DNA of 64,000 nt from positions 1 through 64,000 of the forward strand of contig WSUB01000082.1 in the NCBI GenBank assembly GCA_019633425.1, read 5' to 3'. Positions 34,543 through 45,728 of the stretch are shown here, one piece after another. The notes under the pieces are model-generated. The model was not told the DNA's origin, did no database searches, and saw only the letters and a program-made list of their open reading frames with translations. Each line of letters begins with the position of its first letter. The first letter of the stretch is position 1. The translations under genes were made by a program, and so were the position numbers. Origin of the DNA: Tulasnella sp. 424 (Eukaryota > Basidiomycota > Agaricomycetes > Cantharellales > Tulasnellaceae).

Positions 34543-35642
34543 TGAGAAGGGGGCGTGTGGTTTTTGGAGAGAGAAGAGAGAGGTGGGAATGAAAGAGACG
34601 TTGTTTGATAAATGACCAGCTTGGACTGCGCTCACAGTCAGAGTACTGCAAAGTTCCACGTCAGCGTCGGTAGCGCAAGAAAGGGCGCCTTGAACTCACC
34701 TGCGGGCAAGGGGATGAAGGTGTACGTGGAAGGGGGAGAGGGGGGAGTGGTTTGACTGGAGAGAGGGGAGAGGTGCCACGTCGAATGTTTTATACCAAAC
34801 TGCGGCGCTGTTCACCGCTTCCCTCCGCGCGCGCCGCCCCCACCCGGCTGTGTGGATCGCTACCCATGGCATCAAGTTGCCGAATGCGACAATACGACAG
34901 AATTCGATGCTCTTCTATGCTGCTGCTATGTAAGACGGTACCGGACGAATGAACAACGCACTGTGGAATAATTTCGTGCGGCTCCCGACGCTTCCACAGT
35001 TACACCGACATGCTCTCTCACCCGAACCGCCAAAGAAGCACCCGGGAAGTGTCTCCCTCCCATGCACCGCTCCCGCCATTAACCAGTCTTTCCGCACATT
35101 TACCCCGACCTCCTCCCTCACCGGACTTTTCCCTTACACCCTCCTCCCTTATTAGGGTCCCTTCCAAGGCCTCGTGCCGGTCTTCAAGAACGCTTATTCC
35201 CCCGACTTTCAAGCTGCCTAATACACTCCCGATCGAATTCTTGCGCCCTTTGCTTTTACACTACAACTTCTTCCGATCCACAAGGAACCCAAGAAACTCT
35301 CTCTGCCCTTTAGGATCGCACATGATTCTCGCCCTCATTTCGCGCGACTCCCGACGTCCTTCCCAATACGCCGAATCCGAAGTCTTCAACTAGCCGACTG
35401 GACAGCTGCAACGTCTTCTTTCTCTTTTCCGAGCACTTCGGCGCCGAGCTCTCTTCATTATTAATGCCTCCCGAACTAATATTGTCTCTCGAGCTCTCTT
35501 CTCACCGAGAATCGCAAAGACAGATTCCATATCCGACACTAGTGATTACAGACATCCTCCGAATCCCCGACATCCCGTCAACCATCGTTCCCGCCTCACC
35601 ATACCCGGCGTGATGCCAATCACCTGAGCGTACACCACAACC
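34543..35642. other. Upstream region of the bZIP gene and 3' flank of the secreted-protein gene
   Basis: The first ~250 bp form the leader and promoter of the bZIP gene; part of it (34640-34700) may hold a spliced 5' UTR intron. The rest (34800-35540) is C-rich on the plus strand with short uninformative open frames. No gene supported. Confidence 0.45.
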
Positions 35643-36146
35643 CTAATCGCTACCATCATCTCCATCAGCGTCACCCGACTCGACATCGCTAATATGTCTC
35701 CTCCATTGTTTTCCCGGGGGCATGTCACCAGCAGGCTGCGGTCCATCATCGTCCTCCTCCCGCGCGGCTTTGGCCGCTCTTCTGGGCCCTTCTCCTTCTC
35801 CCCTCTTCTTATATCCTTTCCCAGGGGGCATAGAACCCCCTCCGGCGCTGGCAGGCTTGACGGGGGCCTTGGGAATTTCGACGTTTGTTCCCGTAGGTTC
35901 TCCCTTATCCGCTTCGGCTCTGGCCGCCTTGAGTTTGTCCAGAACCTCTTTCCCAGGTCCGCGTTTCTCATGAGCGTGCCAAGTAGCTGATGTGGCTTCA
36001 TGGCGTCCTTGGTTCTCCTTCCACCAGTTCTCGGGATGCGTTCCCGAGAGGGGTCGGACGCCTTCGAGGCGTGCGGCGGGTGCGCCCGCGACGAGCGTGA
36101 GTGCTCCGAAGAGCGCAAGAGCCGATTGCAAGAAGCTGAGCCGCAT
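35643..36146 (-). CDS. Small secreted protein, function unknown
   Basis: Single exon, 167 aa, ATG at 36146-36144. The N-terminus MRLSFLQSALALFGALTLVAG is a strong signal peptide with likely cleavage after AGA. The mature part is small, very charged and Gly/Pro-rich, with no cysteine, and contains repeated MPPGK-type motifs (GSMPPGKGYKKRGEG, GDMPPGKQWRRHI) and an acidic end (DVESGDADGDDGSD). A lysine-arginine pair inside (AHEKRGPGKEVLD) could be a Kex2 site. Two broken copies of this gene lie inside the F-box array (about 55.2-55.5 and 59.9-60.2 kb). It could be an effector-like or cell-surface protein; nothing more can be said. Confidence 0.7.
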   Translation of the reverse strand: MRLSFLQSALALFGALTLVAGAPAARLEGVRPLSGTHPENWWKENQGRHEATSATWHAHEKRGPGKEVLDKLKAARAEADKGEPTGTNVEIPKAPVKPASAGGGSMPPGKGYKKRGEGEGPRRAAKAAREEDDDGPQPAGDMPPGKQWRRHISDVESGDADGDDGSD

Positions 36147-36554
36147 GTTTTAATTTGTTGATTTGACTTTTGTTTAGTGAATGACGAGTGTGTACGTAGT
36201 TAAAGAGAAGAAAAATGGATGACTGGCGAGTTGAGCGACTGAGAAGAGAGAAAAAAAGAGGGGGAGTGCGAGCGGTTTGATTTTACGAACAACGCAACGC
36301 CTTATGGGCGTGCTCAGCATAAAAGGAGGACGGAAACCGGAAGAAGTTGAGTGTCGGATGGCGCAGTGGGCGCATAAGGGTAGCTCATTTGGGGCGGCGA
36401 CGCCATCATGCAGAGGGTCCATGCGCCAAGTGTTCGAAGCCGCTCTAACCCACTGCACCAGGTGAAGGGCGACGCTACGCTCAAAGCTAACCCATTACAG
36501 TGCATATGGTCTCGTATCTTGTACACGTGGTAGGTATAGGAGACGGCGTACGGC
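36147..36554. repeat. Spacer shared with the F-box array units
   Basis: It holds the promoter of the secreted-protein gene, and from about 36280 it matches spacers inside the array: AACAACGCAACGCCTTATG at 36290 compares with the segments at 42890, 45411, 47931 and 50451, and CGTACGGCTTACAAG near 36548 recurs downstream of most copies. This places the secreted-protein gene within the original repeat unit. Confidence 0.6.
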
Positions 36555-38323
36555 TTACAAGGTCTCTGGGTGGTTGGAGTCTAATTCAGCTTCATGTGGC
36601 AACACTCGAAACCACATGCCGTCATCCTCTTCTAGAATGCATCCAACCCGAACCTTTACTCCCCCATGAAGTTCCTCTATCTTTTGGAACAAATCGTCCC
36701 ATCTATGGCCGACATCTCTTCCTGCCCTCACGAACCTCTGCATATCCTTCGGGTACGAATGGTGGATATGCAACCCCGGAGGACAAACCGCAGCCATAAA
36801 CATGCCCATGGCGTCAAGTTCTGCTTTTGACGTGGGGAGAGCAGAGAAGCCGAGCCGGAGCTTCTGCAAGGATGAACTGCGACGTAACGGAGAGGACGAG
36901 GGGGGGGGAGGAGACTGGAGGACCCGAGTCGTTGTCCCAAGTCGTAAAAGAAGTGCGCATCCAAGTCCTCAAGCTCCGAAAACTCCGAGATGATATCTGC
37001 GAGACGGGATAGCGGAGTTCTCCAGCGACCGGGAGACTGCCTGTCGAACGGAAGGCCGGGCCCGGCCATCAGCGGACGGCACTTGATCCCGAGCTTCTTC
37101 AGCGTTGGCCAAGCTCTTGCCATGTCGGCGATATCATCCTTGCTAACGGAGACCCGTAAACTCGACCACGCTTCGAAGCTTAGCAGCTGCCAACCCAAAA
37201 TAGCGCGCAAGCGTGGGTAGTTGAGATCGAAGTCCCCTGCTGTGACCCCTATCCTCAGGTGAGATACGCGAGGACAGCCCTCGACCACCGTTTGAATAGC
37301 GCCCGCGGTCTCTCTTCGCTCGCGCCCGACGAGGATGTCCAGGGCCGTGAGGTTCCCGAGCGACTGACCGACGAGAGGCGATATATGTAGGCATGCAGCC
37401 AAGAGTTGGATTGTCTGTAGTGTATCCTTCTGCGTTGTAATGAAAGCCGCGACCGCTTGCACCAGGTCCGGATCCGTTTGGGACCTGACTGGACCTTTAA
37501 ACTTGAATTTCTTCAGCCGCAGGCCTTTGGTTGTCGTGAGGTAGTGGATGGTTGTCATGGCCGAGTGCCGCTCGCGGGGTAGTGTAAGATTGAGCTCCTG
37601 CAAGCCACTAGTAACGAAGGAGGATAGCTGGGAAGACGGCGCGGGGGAGCTGTCGGAAAGGTACCATGCAACTCGACGCAATCTTGGAAAGATTGTATCG
37701 TTCTCCGCCTTCCATTCGGTGACGGACGGATGGAACGGGTCAAGCGGCTGCTGGAACGGCATTGAAAGCGAACGGATACGCGAAGCATAAAATTGAAAGC
37801 GACTCCATTCCTCATCCGTAGGATCTCGCTGTAGTTTCTACGAAAGTCGTCCCGAGGGTGAGTTAGTCACCTTTATCAAAGGTGTCCTACCATCCAGCTA
37901 ACGTGCCGATGAAGCGCATGTTAACAGGGGTACTTCCAACTCACCCAATAGGGGATGAACCTATAGTTGGAAGCTCGATACTACACGGACTCAAGAGGAA
38001 GGAGCCGTAATAGGTCTATTACTTTGACGTCGAAGTCGGACCACAGTTTGTCCAATGCGACGGCCGACCAAACGCCCGAGACGCGGGCCGCCGAAGCCAA
38101 AGTTGGAGGAGCGGCGTGATCCAGGATAGCCCGAAGTATCTCTGGAACGATGAGCGCTTCGATCCCTTTGATTCCTGTTTTTGATGAACCATCAACAACG
38201 CTGTTAGCAAGATTGCCGGGGAACCGCGAGCCACGTATTGGTAATGAAGACTAGACCCACGTTCGAAGCTGAGACGACTCGGACAGGGGATATTTGACCC
38301 CCTAGCAAAGCTGTGCTTTGAAT
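36555..38323 (-). pseudogene. F-box protein gene, damaged copy
   Basis: Same three-exon plan as the intact copies (exon 3 begins at 37837, F-box exon 37945-38174). At least five lesions: the start codon position reads ATT instead of ATG (38323-38321); one base is missing in exon 1 (AGCTGAGACG against AGCTGGAGACG); an in-frame TAG at 37983-37981 after LPLESV; a frameshift at a nine-G run (36900-36908) in exon 3; and the normal TGA after GMWF is CGA, so reading continues to 36555. The F-box (EALIVPEILRAILDHAAPP) and leucine-rich part remain recognisable. The poly-G change alone could be a sequencing error, but the set of lesions is not. Confidence 0.85.
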
Positions 38324-38330
38324 CTCTTTC

Positions 38331-38785
38331 GGAGAACTTTGATTGATCTCGTTCTTTTAAATGAGTATGGAGGACGGTTATCAGCGGGAGAGGATCTGGG
38401 GAGAATCAATCAACCTTAGTCGCCACACAAACAAACCAGACGTGCATTCGCCGCAATTCTTAGACCCGCTTACCAATCTTGTCTTCGAGCTCCGCCCCGA
38501 CCCGTCGGTTCGCTTGCAGATTTCCATCACCCCTCTCCACCCACCTCTGTCAAGTCCCTTACCTCTGCTCAACAACAACCGACTTTCAACCCTCATCGTC
38601 GTACGTAGCATTCTATTCCCCTTAAGAGCGTCAAGTAATGCCTCTTTATTTCAGGTTCCACGTTCTGTTCCCTGCTGTACTAAGTCTTTCCCTCCCCGTC
38701 TCGAACTCTCATTTTTGGAAGTGCCCTTGTATTTCCCTCGCTTGTCCGCCCTTGAACAGCTCTATTCCGCCAGGTGTCTTCGCAC
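38331..38785. other. Spacer between damaged F-box copy and APH-like gene
   Basis: The first ~120 bp are the upstream region of the damaged F-box copy; sequence similarity to other units stops at about 38455. The remainder is C/T-rich and serves as promoter of the plus-strand gene at 38786. No gene supported. Confidence 0.45.
38421..38439 (-). promoter_or_regulatory. Conserved upstream element of the F-box family (damaged copy)
   Basis: Plus-strand CGCCACACAAACAAACCAG, 98 bp upstream of the former start codon. One of seven matching elements at near-constant distance from F-box starts. Confidence 0.5.
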
Positions 38786-39759
38786 ATGCCATTCTCCACG
38801 GACTTCGAACAGGCCGTTATAAGCGCCTGCGACGCACACGAGCGCAGCAACCGGCACGTCGTCGGCTATAGACGTTGCCTTCAATTCGGGGACTTCTTCG
38901 TCAAGTTTAGCGACTACAGGTTTGTCCTCCCTGCATACCTCACCCAGGTCTACCTGGCCGACGTCGCCAAGGCCGTGCCCGAAGTGCACGTGCCCGAGGT
39001 CTGCCACTTCTTCCACCGAGACCACCTGATGGCCTACGTAGTCATGGAGCACATTCAGCAGATTGAGGTTTCACCTGAGGAACTTGTCCAAAAGGCGGCG
39101 CAGGCGGTCTCTTGGATGCGTCGTGTGCCAGCTCCTCCCGACGTCGTCCTCGGCCCTCTAGGATCGGGTCGCGCCCGCCACGTAGTTTTCAAGAACTGCG
39201 TGGCGCCTCTGGATTTCACGAGCGTCGAGGCTCTAGAGCGGTGGTTCAACACGGTCCGTCCCTGTCGCTTGTGGTACCGCCGGTGGCTTTCTTTTCTTTT
39301 CCCGCTCACGCATACCTTTCTACTAGGCTGTCGCGAATGTCCGGAGATTTTCCCGGATCGGAGTCGAAGACATTAGCATTGCTCATGAGCGGTTAGTCCT
39401 CACCCAGTCCGACATAAACGCAGGGAACTTCGGCGTCGACGATGAAGGAAGACCATGCATCTTCGACTTTGACGAGATTGGATGGCTGTCGGAGTCTCTC
39501 GCTGACTATACCCTGTTGCGCACCACTGCATTCGCTGCCGACGTTGCGAAATCACTTGACACACGTACGTCACCCAACCTGGCTTCGATGGGTAGAGTGA
39601 GGAGTTTTTTGGTCATGTCGTCTCCACCCTGCCTTGGTACGTTAAATTGCATTGTATGGAGACCCTTAATGACGGCTTTCCACAGGCTTAGACGACGATG
39701 GCTACCTAAAGAAGCGCAAACAAGCCCCTTCATACAATATAGAACCCTCAAGCCTATAA
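38786..39759 (+). CDS. APH/kinase-like-fold phosphotransferase family protein
   Basis: Three exons: 38786-39253, 39327-39564, 39686-39759 (259 aa), phases consistent. The N-lobe has a degenerate nucleotide site (FGDFFVKFSDYRFVLP). The middle has AYVVMEHIQQIEVSPEELV and WMRRVPAPPDVVLGPLGSGR. The catalytic loop is LTQSDINAGNFGVDDEG, and PCIFDFDEIGWLSESLADY supplies the metal-binding Asp, as in aminoglycoside-phosphotransferase-like proteins. Such small APH-fold proteins are abundant in agaricomycetes; substrates are unknown and the name does not imply antibiotic resistance. It is the only plus-strand gene inside the F-box array and is flanked by a damaged F-box copy and an F-box fragment. Confidence 0.82.
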
Positions 39760-40179
39760 CGGTGAGTTACTCGATGTTTGGAGAAATAAGTAATGAATCT
39801 CAGTTTAAAATCCGCCTTTCCTATAAAGATAGTATTTTTTTTTCTGCTTTTACAATCCTGTAGTGTTTTAAATCATGTCCAACCTCAGCCTTCTTATTAT
39901 TCATCTTATAACCAGAGTCCGCATTTATTATATGCAGTAGTCTGGTAGAATAACAAAATTCAACTTGGTTTTTACTGCTCATCTGGGTATTCGAATGGCT
40001 CAACTCAAGCCGTAGGCTGTAGCTTATCTGCGTATTAATAAGGGCTTATCTAACCTTGTCTAAGCCGGCTAGCGTTGAGGCCAGATTACGCAGCTAGCGA
40101 AATGTCCATTGGCCAATCTATTCTAATCCCTACTAGCGCATCAGACCTACTGACATCTCGGTCCGAATGCGTCTCGAGG
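39760..40179. other. AT-rich spacer after the APH-like gene
   Basis: Clearly lower GC than surroundings, with a T run (39835-39842) and AT-rich sequence to about 40060. No terminal repeats or transposase frame seen. It may be foreign or decayed sequence brought in with the APH-like gene. Confidence 0.4.
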
Positions 40180-40458
40180 TGAGTCAGTCACTTTATCAAA
40201 GGTATCCTACATCCAGCCAGCGTGCCCATGAAGTGCATGTTAACAGGGGTACTTCCGACTCACCCAATACGGGATTAACCCATAGTTGGCATCTCGATAT
40301 GGGATGGACTCAAGAGGAAGGAGCCGTAATAGGTCTATCACTTTGACGTCGAGGTCGGACCACAGTCTGTCCAACGCGACGGCCGACCAAACGCTCGAGA
40401 CGCGGGCCGCCGAAGTCAAAGTTGGAGGAGCGGCGTAATCCAGGATAGCCCGACTGCC
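40180..40458 (-). pseudogene. Truncated F-box exon fragment
   Basis: Nearly the same as 37860-38130 of the damaged copy: intron 2 and most of the F-box exon (VALDRLWSDLDVKVIDLL). It breaks off at about 40458 inside the F-box and continues directly into spacer sequence normally found downstream of a unit. No exon 1 or exon 3. Confidence 0.75.
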
Positions 40459-40657
40459 ATGTCATTACGTGTCGAGGGTCCATGCGCCACGCTGAGCATC
40501 GCATCATGTGAAGGCAATATTTTTTGCTCCCAAAGTTGACCTATGACGGTGCATACAATCCCCGTATTCTCGCCTGTACATGTGGTAGATATAGAAGATG
40601 GTGCACGGCTTACAAAGACCCTAGGTAGTTGGTATCTTCAATAGCTTGTGGCGACAC

Positions 40658-42380
40658 TCAAAACCACACACTGTTATCCTTTTCTGGAATGCTACCAACC
40701 CAAATCTTTACTCCTCCATGAAGTTCCTCTATCTTTTGGAATAGATCGTCCCAGCTATGGTCGACATCTCTTCCTGCCATCGCGACCCCATCCGTTTCCA
40801 CCCACGGAGTTAGGCTCCCGCTATCTCGAGACGGTGGCGGCTTCATATACGAACGCTGGATATGCAACCCCGGAGGACAAACTGCGGCCATAAACACCCC
40901 CATCACATCCCGTTCTTCTTTTGATCTGGGGAGGCAAGAACGGCCGAGCCGGAGCATCCTCAAGCGCGAACCACAACGTATCGGAGAGGGGATGTGGGAG
41001 GCTACCGAAAGGCCCGAGCCTTCGTTCAAGTCGAAAAAGAAGTCCGCACTCAACTCCTCGAGCTCGGAAAACCCCGAGACGATATCCACGAGACGGGACA
41101 GTGGGGTTCTCAAGCGGCTTGGAACCAGTTTATCGAGAAAGACGTCGGCACCCGTCAGTGACCTCCGGCATTTGAGCCCGAGCTTCTTCAACTTTGGCCA
41201 AGCTCTTGCCATGTCTGCGATATCATCTTTGCTAACACAAAGCCATTGGGATGACCACGCTTCGAAGCTTAGCAGCTGCCAACCCAACGTCGCGCGTAGG
41301 CCCGGGAGGTCGAGATCAAATACACCCGCAGTGACCCCCATCCTCAGGTGAGATACGCGAGGACAGCCCTCGACCAACGCTTGAATAGCGCTCACAGCTT
41401 CTCCATCGCCGCGCGGGATGTGGATGTCCAGGGCCGTGAGGTTCCCAAGCGACTGACGGACGAAAGGCCATACACGTGGGCATGAAGCCAAGAGTTCAAT
41501 TGTCTGGGCTGTATCCTTCTGCGTTGTAATCAAATCTGCGATCGCGTGCCCCAAGTTAAGATCCACGTCTGGAGCTTTAAGCTTGAATTTCTTCAACCGC
41601 AACCCTTCCATTGTTGTGAGGTCGTGGAGGGTCGACATGACCACTTCTGGCGCCGTCCACCAGCCCCTTAGTATTGTGAGGCTCAGCTCCTGTAAACCGC
41701 TGGTGGTGAAGGAAGATAGCCCGGGGGATAGTGTGGGGAGTTTAGTGGGGATGGACCATTCAACTCGACGCAGCCTCGGAAAGAGCATGTCGTTCTTGAC
41801 CTTCCATTTGGTGATAGACGGATCGAACCGCGGCAGGCCAGCGTCCGCAATGTCTCCGCTGGGCATTGAGAGCGAACGGATGCGCGAAGCATAGGATTGA
41901 AAACGAGTCCATTCCTCGTCTGTAGGATCTCGCTGTAGTTTCTACAACCGCCCCAAAGTGAGTCAGTCGCTTCTCAAATGTGTACATCCTGCTATCAAGC
42001 TCCGACTCACCCAATATGGAATCGGGACATCGTCTACTTCGTACATTGTTAACTCAAGAGGAAAGACTAGCAATAAGTCTCTGAGTTTGACGTCGAAGTC
42101 GGACCAGAGTTTGTCCAACGCGGCGGTCGACCATGCTCTTGAGACGCGGGCCGCCGAGGTCAAAGCTGGAGGAGCGGTGTGATCCAGGATAGCCCGAAGT
42201 ATCTCTGGAACAGTGAGCGCGTCGATCCCCTTGAGTCCTGTATTTTATGACCATCACAAGATTGTTAGCAGATTGCGGGGAGCCGAGCCACGCCTTGGTA
42301 ATAAAACCAGACCCACGTTCGAAGCTGGAGACGACTCGGACAGGGGTGATTTGACCCCCTGGCAAAGCTGTGCTTTGCAT
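40658..42380 (-). CDS. F-box protein, array copy B
   Basis: Three exons, 5' to 3': 42380-42317, 42237-42011, 41941-40658 (524 aa). Exon 1 encodes a 21-residue leader starting MQSTALPGGQITPVRVV. Exon 2 is the F-box (ALTVPEILRAILDHTAPP, VSRAWSTAALDKLWSDFDVK). Exon 3 starts KLQRDPTDEEWTRFQSYASR and carries leucine-rich repeat-like sequence (LGNLTALDIHIPRG; GCPRVSHLRMGVTAG; LKKLGLKCR) and the fixed C-terminus KIEELHGGVKIWVG to VWF. F-box proteins are substrate receptors of SCF ubiquitin ligases; the variable LRR part would bind the target. Substrate unknown. Confidence 0.87.
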
Positions 42381-42481
42381 TCCGTTCGGAAGAACTTTGA
42401 TTGATTTCTTTCTTTTTAAAGGCGTATGGAGCCGACGGGTATCAGCGGGGGAGGACCTGGGGAGAGTCAATTAACCTTAGC

Positions 42482-42500
42482 CGCCACACAAACAAACTGG
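42482..42500 (-). promoter_or_regulatory. Conserved upstream element, copy B
   Basis: Plus-strand CGCCACACAAACAAACTGG, about 100 bp upstream of the ATG of copy B; matches elements before copies D, E, F, H and K. Confidence 0.5.
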
Positions 42501-43177
42501 ACATGGCAGCGATGCGCTCGCCGTAATTCGACATTCTATTCGTTTCCTAAGGATATGAGAGAGAAGGAGAGTACTTGAAGGTAGGCGGCTCTGAACCTTT
42601 GGGCTTGACCTGAACACCTGACTCGATTAATTATCCCAATGGGGTGGGATCCGTGTGCACCTAACGGGGACGATTAAGGCAATTCAGGCAAGCATTGTTT
42701 TTTTGTTTTTTTTTTTTTGTTTTTTTTTACTCGATCTTCGAGTCGGTTAGTGAATGTATGTTGTCGGGTAAAATGAAGACGAATTCTGGTGCCTCTGCAG
42801 TGTCGAGTTGAACGCCTGGAACCAAGAGGCGGGTGGGGTAGCCGCGCAACCGGGGGTGGGAGGCGCAAGCGTGTTTTGACGGACAACGCAGCACATTATG
42901 GAGGCGTTGGACCAAGGAGGACGGAGACTTGAGGAAGTAAATTGTCAGTGGGCGCAGAAGAGTTGCTTAAGAACTCCCATATCATCGTGTGTGTTGATCC
43001 ATGCATGCGCCACACTGAGCATCGCATCATGTGAAGGCAGTATTTGCTGCTCTCGAAGTTAACATATGACGGTGCATACGAGACTCGTATTTTTGCCTGT
43101 ACATGTGGTAGATACAGGAGATGGCGTACGGCTTACAAGGGCCCTAGGTAGTTGGTATTTGTAGCTTGTGTCGACAC
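42501..43177. repeat. Array spacer between copies B and C
   Basis: Holds the upstream region of copy B, a long T-rich run (42697-42729), the shared AACGCAGCACATTATGGAG segment near 42888 and the segment CATCGCATCATGTGAAGGC near 43020 that also occurs at 40494 and 45565. No gene. Confidence 0.55.
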
Positions 43178-44929
43178 TCAAAACCACACGCCGTCATCTT
43201 CTTCCGGGATGCTTCCAACCCAAATCTTTACTCCTCCATGAAGTTCCTCTATCTTTCGGAACAAAGCATCCCATCTATAGTCGACATCTCTTCCTGCCTT
43301 CGCAATCCCCTCCACTTCCACCCACCGAACCTTGTCCTTAATGCTAGACTGCGGCCCCAGATCCTTCAGATCCGAATGCTGGATATGCAATCCCGGAGGA
43401 CAAACCGCAGCCATAAACATTCCCATCATGTCCCGTTCTTCTTCTGATCGGGGGAGATAAGAACGGCCAAGCCTGAGCTTTCGCAAACAGGAACCACGAC
43501 GTAACGGAGCGGGCGAGTGGAAGGAGACCGGCAGGCCCGAGCCTTCGTTCAGGTCGTAGAAGAAATCTGCACCCAACTCCTCGAGCTCTGAAAACCCCGA
43601 GATGATATCTGCGAGGCGAGACAGCGGAATTCTCCGGACGCTTGGATAAACGGAATGGAATACAAACTCGGAATAGGTCGTCGGGGGACGGCACTTGAAA
43701 CCGAGCTTCTTCAACTTTGGCCAGGCATTTGCCATGGCAGCGATGTGAGCTTTGCGGATTTCGAACCGGTCGGTTGTCCACGCGTCGAAGGTGAGCAGCT
43801 GCCAACCGAAGGTGGCCTGGAGGCCCGGGAAGTCGAGATCAAAGCCACCCCCCGCGATCCCCATCCTCAGGTACGATACGAGGGGACAGCCCTCGACCAA
43901 CGCTTGAATAGCGCTTACAACCTCTCCGCTGTCGTCGCGTGGGATGTGAATGTCCAGGGCCTTGAGATTCCGGAGCGGGTGACCGATCATGGGCAGTACT
44001 ATCTGCGTGCACGGAGCCAAAAGTTCGAGTGTCCGCAGTGAATCACCCTGTGCAATAACGAAGTTTGAGATCGCGTCTCCCAGTTTTGGATCCATGGATG
44101 GTGATTCGAGCTTGAATTTCTTCAGTCGTATGCCCTTGATTGTCGTGAGGTTGTCAAAGGTCGACGTGGCCACTTCCCCTGCCGTTGGCCCGCACGAGGG
44201 TATTGTGAGGCTGAGCTCCTGCAAGCCACTCGTAGAGAAGGAGGATAACTGGGAAGACGGCATGAGGAGGTTGTCGGAGAGAGGCCATTTAACTCTGCGC
44301 AATCTTGGAAAGATGTCATCGTTCTCCGCCTTCCATTCGGTAATAGACGGGTGGAACCGGTCAAGCGGTTGCCCGAGCGGCATTGAAAGTGAACGGATAC
44401 GCGAAGCATATAATTGAAAGCGAGTCCATTCGTCATCCGTAGGATCTCGTTGTAGTCTCTACACAGCGGCCCGAGGCGGGTCAGTCGGTTATCAAAGGAG
44501 TACTGCACCCAGCAAGAAGTGCAAGCAAACCGGGGGACTCCGACTTACCCAATATGGAATTGATCTAGAGGTGGAGGCGGCATCTTCGTATGTTGCTGAC
44601 TCAAGAGGAAGGATCCTCAATAGGTCTATTACTTTGACATCGAAGTCGGACCATAGTCTGTCTAACGCGACGGTCGACCAAACTCTCGAGACGCGGGCCG
44701 CCGAAGTCAAAGTTGAGGGAGTGACGTGATCCAGGATAGCTAGAAGAATCTCTGGCACCATGAGGACCTCATTCCCTTTGATTCCTGGTTTTGATAACAG
44801 TCAGAGTAGTATTAGCAGGTTGCGAGGAACCGAGCCATGTATGGTGATGAGATTAAACCCACGTTCGACTGCGGAGATTACACGGACGGGTGTGATTTGC
44901 AATTGACCCTCTCGTAAAATTGTTTGCAT
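43178..44929 (-). CDS. F-box protein, array copy C
   Basis: Three exons: 44929-44863, 44784-44549, 44458-43178 (527 aa), phases consistent. The leader is MQTILREGQLQITPVRVIS. The F-box reads VPEILLAILDHVTPSTLTSA with VSRVWSTVALDRLW. Exon 3 begins RLQRDPTDDEWTRFQLYASR and, with FHPSITEWKAENDDIFPRL, belongs to the subfamily shared with the damaged copy rather than the PRFDPSITEWKLKND subfamily. The C-terminus is conserved (KIEELHGGVKIWVGSIPEED). Probable SCF substrate receptor. Confidence 0.86.
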
Positions 44930-45728
44930 TCCGCTAGGAGAATCTTGTCTGTTCATTTCTTTCTTCCAGAGCCGACGGTTATCGCATGGGAGGACTTGAA
45001 GAGAACTATAGCTAATTTTCTCGGGCCGACCGGACAAGGCAGCGATGCACTCACCATGATTACGTCATCGGCCCGAGAGGGTCTTTGCGGCATCCTATTC
45101 GTTTTCTAATGACACGTGAGCGAAGGAGAGTGTAAGGGTAAGCGGCTCTGTTTGGCTTTCCCCTGAACACCCCTGGCGCGATTGGGCATCCCAATAAAAC
45201 TGGTAGGATCACCGTTTAGTAAATTGGGAGGATTAAGAAAATTTGAGTGAGTGTCCCTCGTACTTTTGGAGTTGTGATTATCTTCAACTCTCAAGCTGGT
45301 TAGTGAGTGATGTGGGTCCCTTGCTGGGGGAAATGAAGGCGAATTTCCACCCCGCCGAGTTGACGACTGGAAGGGGAACAGATGGGAGGCGCGGCTGGTA
45401 TGTTTGTACACCAACGCAGCACCTTATAGGCCCGCCCAAAATAAGGGAGGACGAGAGCTTAGGAAGTAAAGCGTCATGTGGGCATGGGCGTAGACGAGTT
45501 GCTCATGGGCTGTGATGTCATCATGCTTTGAGAGTCCGTGTCCGCATTGAGTGTTCGACATCGCTCTAACCCATCGCACCATATGAAGGATGAAGGTGAC
45601 GCTGCGCTCAAAGTTAGTAAATCATTACATTGCGTACAGTCTCGTATCTTCTCTGTACATGTGGTAGGTAGAGGAGTTGGCGTACGGCTTACAAGACCCT
45701 AGGTAATTGGGATCTAGCTTACGGCCAT
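44930..45728. repeat. Array spacer between copies C and D
   Basis: Contains upstream sequence of copy C, the shared segment AACGCAGCACCTTATAGGC near 45411, and the segment GGCGTACGGCTTACAAGAC near 45680 shared by most spacers. The 19-bp upstream element is only partly kept here (GGACAAGGCAGCGATGCAC near 45030). No gene. Confidence 0.55.

Noticed and set aside
36900..36908. Reading the nine-G run as a programmed frameshift site
   Set aside because: The copy carries four other inactivating changes, so ordinary slippage in a dead gene or a sequencing error explains it.
38361..38785. Upstream coding exon for the APH-like gene
   Set aside because: Its first part is duplicated F-box upstream sequence and the rest has no kinase-fold similarity; ATG 38786 already gives a normal N-terminus for the family.
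42381..42545. Long N-terminal extensions of the F-box proteins reading through exon 1 in another frame
   Set aside because: Copies H and K have canonical GTAAGT donors that fix exon 1 to the frame starting MxxxxxREGQI; the other copies splice in phase from the matching GTGGGT donor.
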